From: Terramyces sp. JEL0728 | Taxonomy: Eukaryota; Chytridiomycota; Chytridiomycetes; Rhizophydiales; Terramycetaceae | Assembly (NCBI GenBank): GCA_027603945.1 | Contig: JADIIU010000182.1 | Location: forward strand, 1-20,727 | Length of the DNA: 20,727 bases | Direction: 5' to 3' | Shown: piece after piece, positions 8,219-18,671 of the stretch | Layout: the number at the start of each line of letters is the position of its first letter | Numbering within the stretch: position 1 is the stretch's first letter | Made by a program: the position numbers and the translations under genes | Notes under the pieces: generated by a model | Database searches by the model: none | What the model was told of the DNA's origin: nothing | The model's input: only the letters and a program-made list of their open reading frames with translations

Positions 8219-8659
8219 TTATTGAATTGCAGCTGAAATAAGCGCGTTAAGGAGAGTAACGAGAACAAGCAGGATCCCTACTACCCAGAAAATAGTTCTA
8301 TGCGGTTGCAAAGCATTGGCAAAGGCGTACAAATGAACCAGCCGGGAGGCAGTATACCCAAAGAAACAAATCACGTTCAAAACAGAATTCCCAAACAACA
8401 AAGAGAGAATGAAAATCAAAACGGCAAATGGTACAGTTTCAACATCATTCTGTACAATCCTCGTCCACCTCTTTTCTCGTTCTGTAACACTGCCTGAAAA
8501 CGATTGTGTACCTTTTTTAAAAAGTGAATCTTCTGGTGGTCGTGAACTGCTTTCAAATTTCGTACCGCCTTCTATTTTTAGTGAGATTATGTATTTGATG
8601 AATAGGATTGATACGCATACAAGGAGAGATACCTGTTCGTATTTTTCGAATTGTTTCAT
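8219..8659 (-). CDS. MAPEG family, microsomal glutathione S-transferase 1-like
   Basis: A 146-aa integral membrane protein of the MAPEG family, which conjugates glutathione to, or reduces peroxides of, hydrophobic compounds in the ER or outer mitochondrial membrane. Four hydrophobic segments are seen, at about 9-27, 76-92, 93-115 and 122-145. The family motif between segments 1 and 2 is present as EREKRWTRIVQNDVETVPF (NDVE at 71-74, normally NDLEN), and the ASRLVHLYAF and ALQPHRT stretches (105-122) match the MGST1 pattern of a conserved Arg/His helix followed by QPxR. Length is normal for MGST1 (about 150 aa). A single exon suffices. The stop codon lies inside AATAAA read on the minus strand (8218-8223). 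Its 5' region is shared with ACC1 in divergent orientation. Confidence 0.88.
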   Translation of the reverse strand: MKQFEKYEQVSLLVCVSILFIKYIISLKIEGGTKFESSSRPPEDSLFKKGTQSFSGSVTEREKRWTRIVQNDVETVPFAVLIFILSLLFGNSVLNVICFFGYTASRLVHLYAFANALQPHRTIFWVVGILLVLVTLLNALISAAIQ

Positions 8660-9227
8660 AAGAGGTGGAGAATTATTTCGTTGTTCATTGATTTAGGTTT
8701 TCGCTGACTCGGCCTAATTTTGCTTGCGGCCGATTTTTGATATGCATTGTATCAACAGAGAATCTACCGGCAGCAATCTAGATGATAATTGAAACTGCCA
8801 GAATTAATGTTGCATTCAGAGAGCAATTGGACAAGCGGATTGGATAATCATACCAATGCAGATAGACACATCAAGATGGACACACCAATCCATGCACACG
8901 AGAGCAGTTGTTGAAAAATACACACAACGCTATTTAGTCAAATGCGAGAGCAATTGGGATTTAATTGAAAACCACTTAAACTTTCCGCTTTCGTTAAATG
9001 AAGTGGCGTGCACAAATGATCCTGATGATAGAGTAAAAGATAAAAGCATCCTTTTCTCACTCTGTTTCCACCAGCTGTATTCTCGGACGGCACTTTTGCT
9101 TGTCAGAAAAGAAACTTTCCACCGTCATTGAGCAGTAGAGTTGAAAATGAAAAAATGTGGGGCACTGCCAACGGACCGACAATTCGTGCCAACCCCCATC
9201 CATTAAAAGTTACACAGTTTAATTTCG
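8660..9227. other. Divergent intergenic region, MAPEG / ACC1
   Basis: About 570 nt. A 91-codon ORF at 8856-9131 (+) has no recognisable features and I take it as chance. C-rich patches (AACCCCCATCC near 9191-9201) and AT-rich stretches could hold ACC1 control sites, but I recognise no specific operator. No tRNA or repeat seen. Confidence 0.45.
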
Positions 9228-9235
9228 CATAAATA
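9228..9235 (+). promoter_or_regulatory. TATA-like element of ACC1
   Basis: CATAAATA followed by GG, 67 nt before the ACC1 ATG. It resembles the TATAAATA seen at other genes but lies further upstream, which would leave a leader of roughly 35 nt. Confidence 0.4.
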
Positions 9236-9294
9236 GGCCGTCCGTCCTCTTCATTTATTTTTCACTTAAAAAAAAGGAAAAAGCTAAAACGCAA

Positions 9295-12200
9295 ATGAAA
9301 AAAAAGACTGGTACTTGGCACTAACCTAGTTGACGATTTCATAAAGAAATCAAATGGAAACAGACTTGTCCAAAAAGTACTCATTGCCAACAATGGCATG
9401 GCAGCCGTGAAAGCAATCAGGTCAATCAGGAAATGGTCTTACGAAACGTTTGGAAGTGAAGACGAAATACAATTTTATGCCATGTGCACTCCAGAAGATT
9501 TGAAAATGAACGCAGAGTACATTAGAATGGCCGATCATTTCATTGAAATACCTGGAGGAGCTTCACACAACAACTACTCCAACGTCGATTTAATAGTTGA
9601 GCTTGCAGAATTAAACAAAGTACATGCGGTATACGTTGGATGGGGGTTTGCATCTGAAAACCCTGTACTAGCAGATAGATTAGCTGATTTGGGGATTGTA
9701 TTTATCGGGCCACCTGCTTCAGCTATGCGTTCACTAGGAGATAAGATCGCATCAACTATTGTCGCCCAGTCTGCAAATGTGCCATGTGTCAATTGGAGTG
9801 GCCAGGGGATTACTATTACAGACGGATGTGATGTGCCAGATGAATTGTACAAGGAAGCGACTATTACTACTTTACAGGAAGGTTTAAAACATGCTGAGCG
9901 TATTGGGTTTCCAGTAATGATTAAAGCTTCCGAAGGTGGTGGCGGCAAAGGAATCAGATTGGTATATGAAAAGAAAGACTTTAGTTCGTCGTTCCTTCAA
10001 GTGCAGAGAGAAGTGCCTGGATCGCCTATTTTCGTTATGCAGGTTGTCCAGGATGCTCGTCATTTAGAAGTGCAGTTATTGGCCGACAGTTATGGCAACG
10101 CTATTGCATTGTTTGGAAGAGATTGTTCAGTCCAACGTAGACATCAAAAGATCATCGAAGAAGCACCAGTTACAATTGCACCACCGGAAATATTGAGAAA
10201 GATGGAGCAGTCTGCTGTTAATTTGGCTAAACTCGTTGGCTACAAGTCTGCAGGTACTGTTGAATATCTGTATGAACCCTCTACTCGCAAGTATTACTTT
10301 TTGGAATTGAACCCTCGTTTGCAGGTTGAACATCCAACCACTGAAATGGTGAGTGGTGTCAATATTCCAGCTGCACAACTACAAATAGCAATGGGCATCC
10401 CACTCTCAAACATCAAAGATATCCGGTTGTTGTACGGGCTAACTCCAACTGGCACAGACGAAATTGATTTTGATTTCGAGGATCCAAAAAGTTTTGAAAT
10501 CCAGCGATTACCGCATGCCAAAGGCCATGTCATTGCAACTAGAATTACAGCTGAAAACCCTGAAGCTGGGTTCAAACCGAATAGCGGTAGATTCCTGGAG
10601 CTTAATTTCAAGAGCAATAGTAATGTGTGGGGGTACTTTTCTGTCAATGCTGCCGGTGGTGTTCACGAATACGCAGATTCTCAGTTTGGCCACCTGTTTG
10701 CTTATGGCGAAACTAGAGAAGAAGCAAGACGAAATCTGGTTGTTGCCCTCAAAGAAATATCCATCAGAGGTGATTTTAGGACTACTGTTGAATATTTGGT
10801 CAAACTGCTTGAAAATGAAGTGTTCAAGACAAACGAATTTACTACCTCTTGGCTGGATAAACTCATTGCGTCCAATCAGATGGTGCAAATGGAGCAAACA
10901 ATCAACAACTTGCCTGCTGTTTGTGGTGCAATTGGAAAAGCATCCCTCACATTCAGAGAATACAATGAATACTTTTTGAAAGCACTGGCAAAAGGCCAAG
11001 TTCCATCTCAAGAATCTCTATCCACAAAGTTCAACTCTGAATTTATCATCAACAACATTCAATACAGATTTGTTGTTTACTGTACTGGGCCAGAGTCGCT
11101 CTCTATCACACATGAAAACCAGAAGCTTAATGTTGTTGCCAAACCTTTGTCTGATGGCGGAATCCTTGTTGTTATCAATGGTAAGAGTAATGTAGTGTAC
11201 CTGAAGGACGAGCCAAATGGAACTACTCTGGTAGTCGATGGCAGCACTTTCTTGATGGAAAAAGAGAATGATCCTACTCAATTGCGCTCTCCTTCGCCTG
11301 GTAAATTGATTCGATACTTGGTCAAAGACGGCGAACATATCTTTGCAGGCGACTCTTATGCTGAAATTGAAGTAATGAAAATGTACATGCCTTTAGTATC
11401 CAAAGAGAGCGGTGTTTTCAATGCTAGCAAACCAGTCTCATCTGTCTTGTCTACTGGGGATATTATTGCTACCCTTGTTCTTGATGATCCGTCAGCTGTA
11501 AAGAAAGCTATTCCATTCCAAGGCAACCTGCCCTTCTCAAAGTAATTCAGTGCTAACTTAGTGAAACTGAGTTGGATGAAAAGATTCACTACCAGTTAAA
11601 GAAGCTTGTATTAGAAATCGATAACTTGATGAATGGGTTCGAGCCACGAAGTGAGCCTAGTTTATTGGCCGAAAAGCTGATTAAGGTATTGGAGGATCCA
11701 GAGTTGCCGCTATATGAAATCATGGAAGTACTGGGATCAATTAATTCTCGTATACCTGCGCCGCTTTCCACTTTCTTGTACGATACTTGTAGAGAGTTGC
11801 TCAACAGTCCTACAATGCTGTTGGCCAATATCCCGGAAATTCAAGGGTTTATCAGCAAGACTGTGGAAGCACTTTCTTTGGATGATCAAGACGGTATCAA
11901 TGCTCTGCTCTTGCCAATTGTTGAGATTTTAAACAGAAACAAGATTGGGCTGCAAACTAGATCCCGCGATTACTTGTTGGACATCCTAAAGAAATACTAT
12001 GATATAGAAAGCTTGTATGAATCAACTGCTGCTGCCAGGGTAATTCTCAAGCTGCGCGACCAGAACAAGGATAGTCTAGAAAAGGTTTTGAACATTGTGC
12101 GTGCCCACTCTAAACCAAAGCCTCGTTCAGAGCTGGTATTGGCTATACTTGACCATATCGAACGTGAATGTCCAGCTGTTCACAAAAAACTGTTTGCAAA

Positions 12201-15200
12201 TATCCTTGATCAACTGGCCCAACTTGGAAACAAGAGCACAAACAAGGTATCGTTCCGTGCAAGAGAAATTTTGATTGGATACCAACTACCTGGAATCGAA
12301 CAACGTAAATCAACTATTTTGAATATCTTTTCCAAAGTGTCCAAAAAGAGCAGTGATGGCAGCCGTGTATTCTTTGACTTTAGCCAGCTAAGCAGATTAA
12401 TTGTGTCTCGTCACCCCATTTTGGATATTTTGCCAGATTTTTTCTTTGATAGCGATATTTCCCTTCGTGCTATTGCTCTGTACACATATGTGATGCGAAC
12501 CAACCAAGCTTACACAATCAATTATTTTGATCACCATTTCATTGACGATACAGTGATTTTTTCCTGGAACTTTAGCAACCCGGAACAAAACTATCGAAAA
12601 GAAGCTGATGATATCTTGGAAAGTCCAGTTGCAAACAAGAACAATTTAAAGAAGGGTGTGCTGTTTGCCTGCAAGTCTATTGATGAGGTTGTCAAGCAGG
12701 TCAAGTCTGTCTTGCCATACCTTGGAATTGCTGAAAACCCAGATCAAAACTTTTCCGGCTATGTCACAATTGTTCTCAATAGTCCCGAACTCAACAAGAA
12801 TGACGAATTGATTGCCAAACTCTTGGCTGGCTTTATCAAAGAGCACCTTGAGTTCTTGAAGGAAAATTTGATCAAACGGGTCACTTTTATGATCTACGAA
12901 CCTAATCAACAGACTAGATACTTTACTTTCAAGGCAACGCGGGAATATCAAGAAGATGTTGTGATCAGGCATATCGAGCCTTTCATGTCCCACCGATTGG
13001 AACTTGAACGGCTATCCAATTTCCATGTCAAGCCCTGTCCTATTTCTACCAGAGGGTTAAGAATCTACCATGCTGTTGGCAAATCCAACCCAACCGATAC
13101 CAGGTTCTTTATCAGAGGCATCATTCACCCGGCAAATGTAATTTCTATTCAAGATTTTATTATCTCTGAAGCAAACAGAATTACCATTGATATGCTCAAC
13201 ACCCTTGATCTGCTTTCGTCCACTTTTCCAAATACTGACTGTAACCACATTCTGCTACAGTTTATCCCTATTTTTGATTTGCCTATCGATCTTGTGCAAG
13301 TGTTCCTTGAACAACTTTTGGAGCGTCACCGATCCCAACTATGTAAACTGCGTGTTAGCGAAGCGGAAATTTGTTTCTTGGCATACCATCCAACTTCCAG
13401 ACAAGTGGTTCCGTTCCGTTTGATAATTGATATTCCATCTGAATATGTGATGAATATTTCATGGTACACTCAACTCAAGGAAAAAGACCAGTTTGTTCTT
13501 CAAACGCTTTCGCCAAACGGACAAACCATTGCCAATGGTCCTCATCACGGCCAATTAGTACATCGCCTGCATGCTCCAAAGCACGCCATTCAGCCTAAAC
13601 GATACAAGGCGCATTTACTTGGCACTACCTTTGTGTACGATTTCCCAGCATTGTTTGAACAAGCTCTCAAAAATATTTGGAAAGATAACCTGCCAAAAAA
13701 ACTCGTGAAATGTGTAGAATTGGTCCTTAATTCTGAAAATGAGCTTGAAGAGAGTACAAGACTGCCAGGTAATTATTATTGATTCAAGGCTCCAATAATT
13801 GTGGTATGGTGGTTTTCAAGATGGATTTGTATACTCCAGAATATCCTAGAGGTCGGCAGTTGATAGTTATTGCCAACGATATCACCTATCAAACAGGCTC
13901 CTTTGGCCCACTTGAAGACTTGGTGTTCCTTAAAGGTTCCCAGATGGCTCGTAAATTGGGATTACCGCGTATCTACTTGTCTGCCAATAGCGGTGCCAGG
14001 ATCGGTTTGGCTGATGAAATTCTGAGCAAGTACAAAATTGCCTGGATTGATGCTTCTTGTCCGCAAAAAGGATTTGAATACTTGTACGTTGATGAATCAG
14101 ACTATCAGCAATTAAACAAAGACCTCGAAAATCCATCTGTCAAGGCTGCGCCTGTTGCTTACCAAGGTAAAACAGTGTACAAGCTTGAAGCTGTTATCGG
14201 CCAACAACATGGTTTAGGGGTTGAAAATCTTCAAGGGTCTGGAATGATTGCTGGTGAAACTTCCAGAGCTTACAAGGACATTTTTACTCTTACCCTTGTT
14301 ACCTGTAGATCTGTTGGTATTGGTGCCTATTTGGTTCGTTTGGGCCAGCGTGTCATTCAAGTTGACTACACGCCAATTATTTTGACTGGGGCTGCAGCAT
14401 TAAACAAGGTTTTAGGGAGACAGGTGTATGCATCCAACTTGCAACTTGGCGGTCCAAGAATCATGTACCACAACGGTGTTTCTCATTTGACGGCTTCAAA
14501 TGACTTTAATGGTATACAAGAAACTCTGAAATGGCTTTCGTATGTGCCGGAAAAAAGAGATGCCCCGTTGCCAATCATACCCTGCAAAGACTCTATTCAC
14601 CGCAAAGTCGAAATTACTATTCCTGCTGGAGCCTACAATCCGCGTGTTTTGCTCGAAGGAGGTATTCAGGACGGTAAATACAAATCTGGATTCTTTGATA
14701 GACATTCGTTCAAAGAAACTCTTGGAGGCTGGGCTCAAGGTATTGTCGTTGGCAGAGCTCGTTTAGGAGGTAATTTCATGTTTATTGTAGGTATTCCAAT
14801 GGGTGTGATTTCTGTCGAGACAAGGGCTACTGAAACGGTTCTTTATGCAGATCCAGCAAATGAAACTTCACAGGAAGAGGTAATCAAGGAAGCAGGCCAG
14901 GTCTGGTATCCAAACTCTGCATTTAAGACTGCTCAAGCAATCAAGGATTTCAACTATGGCGAGCAGTTGCCACTGATAATCTTTGCAAATTGGAGAGGGT
15001 TCTCTGGAGGGCAAAGTGACATGTCCAAAGAAGTGTTGAAGTTTGGTGCTGAAATTGTGGATGCTTTGACCAACTACAAACAACCAATCTTTATCTATAT
15101 TGTTGGTGAATTACGTGGTGGTGCTTGGGTTGTAGTTGATCCTTCAATCAACCCTGAATTTATGGAAATGTACAGTTACGAAGATGCTCGTGGAGGAGTG

Positions 15201-15818
15201 CTTGAACCTGAGGGTATCGTAGAAATCAAGTACCGCACTCCAAAAGTCATTACTACAATGGAAAGACTTCAGTCTGAATACAAGAATCTCCTCCAGTCGC
15301 TTGAAAAAGAAACTATTGAGTCTTCTAAGCTGGAAATTGGAAAGAAGATTAAAGATTTGGAAACGCAGCTGTTACCAGTATACCACCAAGCAGCAATTGA
15401 ATTGGCAGATTTGCACGACAGACCAAGCAGAATGTACAGCAAGAAAGTTATTCGCGAAATCGTTCAATGGCAGGATTCGCGTCAATATTTCTACTACCGC
15501 TTAGCAAGGAGAATTAAGGAACTCGCAATCGTCAAGGAAATTGCTTCAAAGGCATCGCTAACCATACAGAAAGCGCAAGGGCTGTTCAGAGAGTGGATTC
15601 AAGAAGATGTCTCTTTAGATATCATCAATGACGACCAACAGTTTGTCGAGTGGATTAGGGAAAACCAAAATCTCTATGACGAGAAAATTGAGCAGATTGT
15701 CCTACTTGACAGCATCGAAAAGATCTCTGGTATGAAGGGTAAATTTGGTGCTATTGCTTCGTTGCTAGCTGGGATGTCAAAGGAAGACAAAAAGAAGCTT
15801 GTCAAAGTTCTTGAATAA
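9295..15818 (+). CDS. ACC1: Acetyl-CoA carboxylase, eukaryotic multidomain type, five exons
   Basis: Makes malonyl-CoA from acetyl-CoA, bicarbonate and ATP, the committed step of fatty acid synthesis. Exons: 9295-9310, 9330-11541, 11562-13768, 13789-14769, 14791-15818; 6444 nt, 2147 aa. Domains in order: biotin carboxylase (about 10-510) with KVLIANNGMAAVKAIRS, the ATP-grasp loop EGGGGKGIR near 207-215 and ELNPRLQVEHPTTE; biotin carrier with EVMKM (biotinyl Lys about 689); the central non-catalytic region (about 760-1450); carboxyltransferase (about 1450-2147) with NSGARIG, GLGVENLQGSG, LVTCRSVGIGAYLVRLGQR and ANWRGFSGGQ. Length is close to yeast Acc1 (2233) but with a very short N-terminus: the protein starts MKKKTVDDFIKK, right at the conserved VDDF. 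Introns are 19, 20, 20 and 21 nt; unspliced, the gene falls into three frames. In the carboxyltransferase domain, IYIVGELRGG lacks the two prolines usual in IYIPPxGELRGG. AATAAA overlaps the stop. Confidence 0.97.
9311..9329 (+). other. 19-nt intron (ACC1 intron 1)
   Basis: GTACTTGGCACTAACCTAG; branch CTAAC; phase 1. It separates a 16-nt first exon from the biotin carboxylase domain and yields MKKKTVDDFIKK. Confidence 0.87.
11542..11561 (+). other. 20-nt intron (ACC1 intron 2)
   Basis: GTAATTCAGTGCTAACTTAG; branch GCTAAC; phase 2. Joins the frame after the biotin carrier domain (QGNLPFSN-ETELDEK). Confidence 0.93.
13769..13788 (+). other. 20-nt intron (ACC1 intron 3)
   Basis: GTAATTATTATTGATTCAAG; branch-like TTGAT; phase 1. 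Splicing gives LPG-SNNCGMVVFKMD, the start of the carboxyltransferase region. Confidence 0.93.
14770..14790 (+). other. 21-nt stopless intron (ACC1 intron 4)
   Basis: Starts GTAATTTCATG and ends TTTATTGTAG; weak branch-like TTTAT; phase 1. The frame stays open through it. Removal turns RLGG-(seven extra residues)-IPMG into RLGGIPMGVISVETR, which matches the invariant ACC carboxyltransferase sequence exactly in spacing. Confidence 0.87.
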
Positions 15819-15819
15819 A
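15814..15819 (+). terminator. AATAAA overlapping the ACC1 stop codon
   Basis: The stop TAA (15816-15818) lies inside AATAAA. The next gene starts at 15901, so the 3' end of ACC1 and the promoter of the F-box gene share 82 nt. Confidence 0.45.
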
Positions 15820-15900
15820 CCTTTATCATTTTCTTTGGCGGTACTTGTCGACAAACAATACGTGTGGTTTATTACGTAAATAAAAAATTCTTGATTCAAA

Positions 15901-17293
15901 ATGCAGCATAAAATAGATTATATCCAATGTAAATTATCCAAATTGCTATCTCCCACACTGTCTACGCTACCAACAGAGCTCTGGCAACTAATTTCGAAAT
16001 ACCTTGATTTTTCCGACTTGATCGCGTTAAAACAGACATCAAAGCTATTTTCAAATTTAATTACCGACGATTCGGTGTGGAAACGGTTATGTATATCCGA
16101 ACAAATATATGCGCGAAAGAGTATTTGTGCCTAACCAAGATTTGTTTGTCTTTTTCAGGGAATATCTAAAGCAGCGATATCTATGGATGACTGTTCCATA
16201 CAACTTTAGCAGCACAGAAACTTACAGCAAAGCTATATGTTGCATGGCAGTATACAAAGACACGATAATAACTGGTAGCTGGGATGGGAAGCTCAATATG
16301 TGGGGTATCAATAACCAAGAGCCAATCAGCACGGCTCTATGCAGCCCCGAATGGTTTAATCCAACTCCACCTACTTCTCCGAAACGTATCTCTCCAGTTT
16401 CAACTTGTGTTTTTAAAGAAACGGTCGGCAGGTGGAAAGGAAAGATTGAATCAATCAAGATAGACGGAGATTTGGTTTGCATTGGATCAACAAATAGATT
16501 CATTGTGCTAAATATAAAAACTAGAACCCGAAAAGAGTTTCATCTTTGTAATATTAGCAGGATAGATATTGGCGATCAACTTGTGCTTTGTTCAGAAAGC
16601 GCTGTTTATATTGGAAACAAACTCCAACAAAGCCTTGACACTTTTCATAACCCTAATAGCGCAGTGGAATCCCTTCCACTCATCAAACGTCCTCAAGGTT
16701 CCAGCAAATCAATCCCGGAGCGTGTACAAGGACAGTCTTCAAAAACAGATACCGAAAAGCACAGCCAATTCACCAAATTGAATTTTGCTTTTACGAATAT
16801 AGTATTCATTGGCCAAATCGATAAAATCCTAGTTATAATGTCGTCATTAGGCAAGATATACCTATTCAAACAGTCTACATTGCTGAAAACAATAGATACA
16901 GTGCCAGGAATCTTGACTGGCCAATTTATCAAGCAAATTAAATACAAAATCATTGCAGGATTCCAAGATGGGAATATCCGCTCGTGGCAAATTGATGGCT
17001 TTGATTCACCAGTGGAGCAATTACCAATGCTATCCTCACTCAGTGACAGGATTACCTGTTTGTACATGCAGAGCAATATGGTGGTTGGGGGTAGCTGGGA
17101 CGGCAGAGTGCGTATATGGGACTTGAAAAGAGGGTTGTTGACCAGAACGTTAAAGAGTGATTTCAGTAGTTCTATTCTTTGCATTAGCTGGATTGGGAGC
17201 AAGATTTTTACTGGCCATTATAATGGGAATATCACTGTTTGGGATTTTGAAAGCGAAGAAAATGAATTGAGGAGAAAGAGAATAAAGATTTGA
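15901..17293 (+). CDS. F-box protein with C-terminal WD40 repeats
   Basis: Likely substrate receptor of an SCF ubiquitin ligase: the F-box would bind Skp1 and the WD40 propeller the substrate. Exons 15901-16120 and 16140-17293; 1374 nt, 457 aa. The F-box is at about residues 20-62 (LPTELWQLISKYLDFSDLIALKQTSKLFSNLITDDSVWKRL region). A 19-nt intron follows it, and splicing joins ARKN to LFVFFREYLKQRYLW, a typical F-box-to-propeller link. WD-type units are visible as IITGSWDGKLNMW, IIAGFQDGNIRSW, MVVGGSWDGRVRIWDL and IFTGHYNGNITVWDF; others are degenerate, and a low-complexity insert (about 235-260) interrupts them. The protein ends with basic RRKRIKI. The ortholog is unclear; it does not carry recognisable Met30/Cdc4 features. 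It is tandem with ACC1 and convergent (81 nt between stops) with the CCCH gene. Confidence 0.87.
16121..16139 (+). other. 19-nt intron (F-box/WD40 gene)
   Basis: GTATTTGTGCCTAACCAAG; branch CTAAC just before CAAG; phase 1. Removes an in-frame TAA and joins the F-box to the propeller. Confidence 0.92.
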
Positions 17294-17374
17294 AGTGTCT
17301 ACTATCAATTTGCGTTCCTCAAAAACAATAAGCAACTTTTTAAATAAAAACGCAGTTTACTAAAAACTTATAAA

Positions 17375-18671
17375 TTATTGATTTAAATACTTTGGAGATG
17401 AAGGAGGACTTAATAAATCAAACTTTCCAGTGACAGGAGTTACAGGCGAAAACAATGTTTCTTGAGAATTAAATACTTCAGGGAATCCTCTTCTACTTCT
17501 AGATAATGACCTATCGACATTGATTCTCATTTTAGAAATGGAATTTCCAAGATCACTTACGCTAGCGCTTGTGTGGATCTTTTTGTCGTTTAATGTTTCG
17601 TATGATGATGGAGATGAGAGTGAAAGGTCTTCAAATGATTTGTGTAATCCAGAGGGTTGCGTAAATGATTTGGCGTTTTTGGCTGGAGATTCTGGAAAGA
17701 TTGGCTCCTGGAATTTCTGGAATGCACTTGGTGAAGGTAATGGATCTTGGTATGAACGCATAGAGAAGGCATTTTGAGGCATACCAATAGGAATAGGATC
17801 TTGGAAGGAACGCATCGATATTGGGTCTTGGAACGATTTGCTTCCAAACATTGGCTCTTTGTAGCTGTTTCTAAAGGATTCAAAAGATGGTTTTGGATCA
17901 ATGGAAAAGGGCTTTTTCAAACTGCCATAGTCAGAAACAGACCTTGCATGTTCAAAAACATCATAGTTGCGCAGTGAATGAGAAATATCTTGAGATTTGA
18001 AAGAGCCATAGTCTTCTTCGTCTTCGAATGGATAGTCGTACTTTCTATATGCCCCGGCAGATTCAGAATAATCAAAGGACGGGATGGAGCGCATTTCCTT
18101 GAATGGTCTTGCAGACTTGATTTCGACTGGTGAGGAAGTGTCGTACTCGAAACCTTCTGAAACAGTTCTTTGTCTTTCAGTTTTAATTGACAGTGGTTTC
18201 TAGATTAAAGATAAGTACTTTATCGTCTTTGGAAGTGTGGATAAAGCAGCATCGCTTTCCGTAGGGACAAGTTCCTTTTTCCCAAAAAGTTTTGCATTGT
18301 TCGCTCTTGTACTTTGGATGTCGATCAAGCACACGCAGCTCTGATTCAGAGTGGGCAAATTGGCATTTTGGCCCGTAAGGACAAATTCCAGTTTCTTCTC
18401 TTGACCGACAAAGTTCAGTCTTGTACAGGGATTTTTTTCTAGTATCCCTATCGTCCATTTTCTTTAGTTTTTGCTTTACTGGCTGTCGAAATGTTGGTGG
18501 ATTCGGAAGTGACTTTGCTAGATTATCGTCTAGTTTATCGATTTCATTGTACAAATCACTAGGAAGTAAATCCTTCATGCTAATGGTTAAAAAAAGTCTG
18601 AAGCCTTTTGCAAAGCCATACATACGCCACTGTCTCAAAATAGAAAGAGGAAAAAGATCAGGGCCGTTCAT
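17375..18671 (-). CDS. Tandem CCCH zinc-finger protein, TTP/ZFP36 type
   Basis: Probable mRNA-binding regulator of the tristetraprolin class, which binds AU-rich elements and promotes mRNA decay. Exons 18671-18219 and 18199-17375; 1278 nt, 425 aa. Finger 1 is YKTELC with C88, C97, C103, H107, and finger 2 is YKSEQC with C126, C135, C141, H145: both CX8CX5CX3H, with an 18-residue H-to-C linker, exactly the TTP spacing. A 19-nt intron follows the second finger (phase 0; [17 protein letters not shown]). The long C-terminal part is Ser/Pro/Phe-rich, with imperfect SFQDPI-type repeats (coding about 17700-17880), and probably disordered. The start is uncertain: the ATG at 18671 is the first in frame below a TATA-like run near 18740, but the segment up to the ATG at 18578 looks little like conserved protein, so a 394-aa form is possible. 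Confidence 0.88.
18200..18218 (-). other. 19-nt intron (CCCH zinc-finger gene)
   Basis: GTACTTATCTTTAATCTAG on the minus strand; branch-like TTAAT; phase 0. Without splicing the frame ends at a TAA 42 nt after the intron start; with it, 275 more codons follow. Confidence 0.9.

Noticed and set aside
8494..8511. An 18-nt in-frame GT...AG segment in the MAPEG gene (minus strand).
   Set aside because: It lacks any branch-like A motif before the AG, and keeping it gives a spacing between the PED and NDVE motifs close to that of human MGST1, so it is probably exon.
8856..9131. A 91-codon plus-strand ORF upstream of ACC1.
   Set aside because: No recognisable motif, it lies within the divergent promoter region, and chance ORFs of 70-100 codons occur throughout the window.
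9295..15818. ACC1 as a broken gene or three separate subunit genes, as the ORFs first suggest.
   Set aside because: Each break is repaired exactly by removal of a 19-20 nt GT-AG segment with a branch motif, giving one continuous 2147-aa enzyme.
18580..18621. A possible 42-nt intron near the start of the CCCH gene (minus GTATGG to ACCATTAG).
   Set aside because: The frame is open through it, and the length departs from every other intron in the window. I kept it as coding or leader and stated the start as uncertain.
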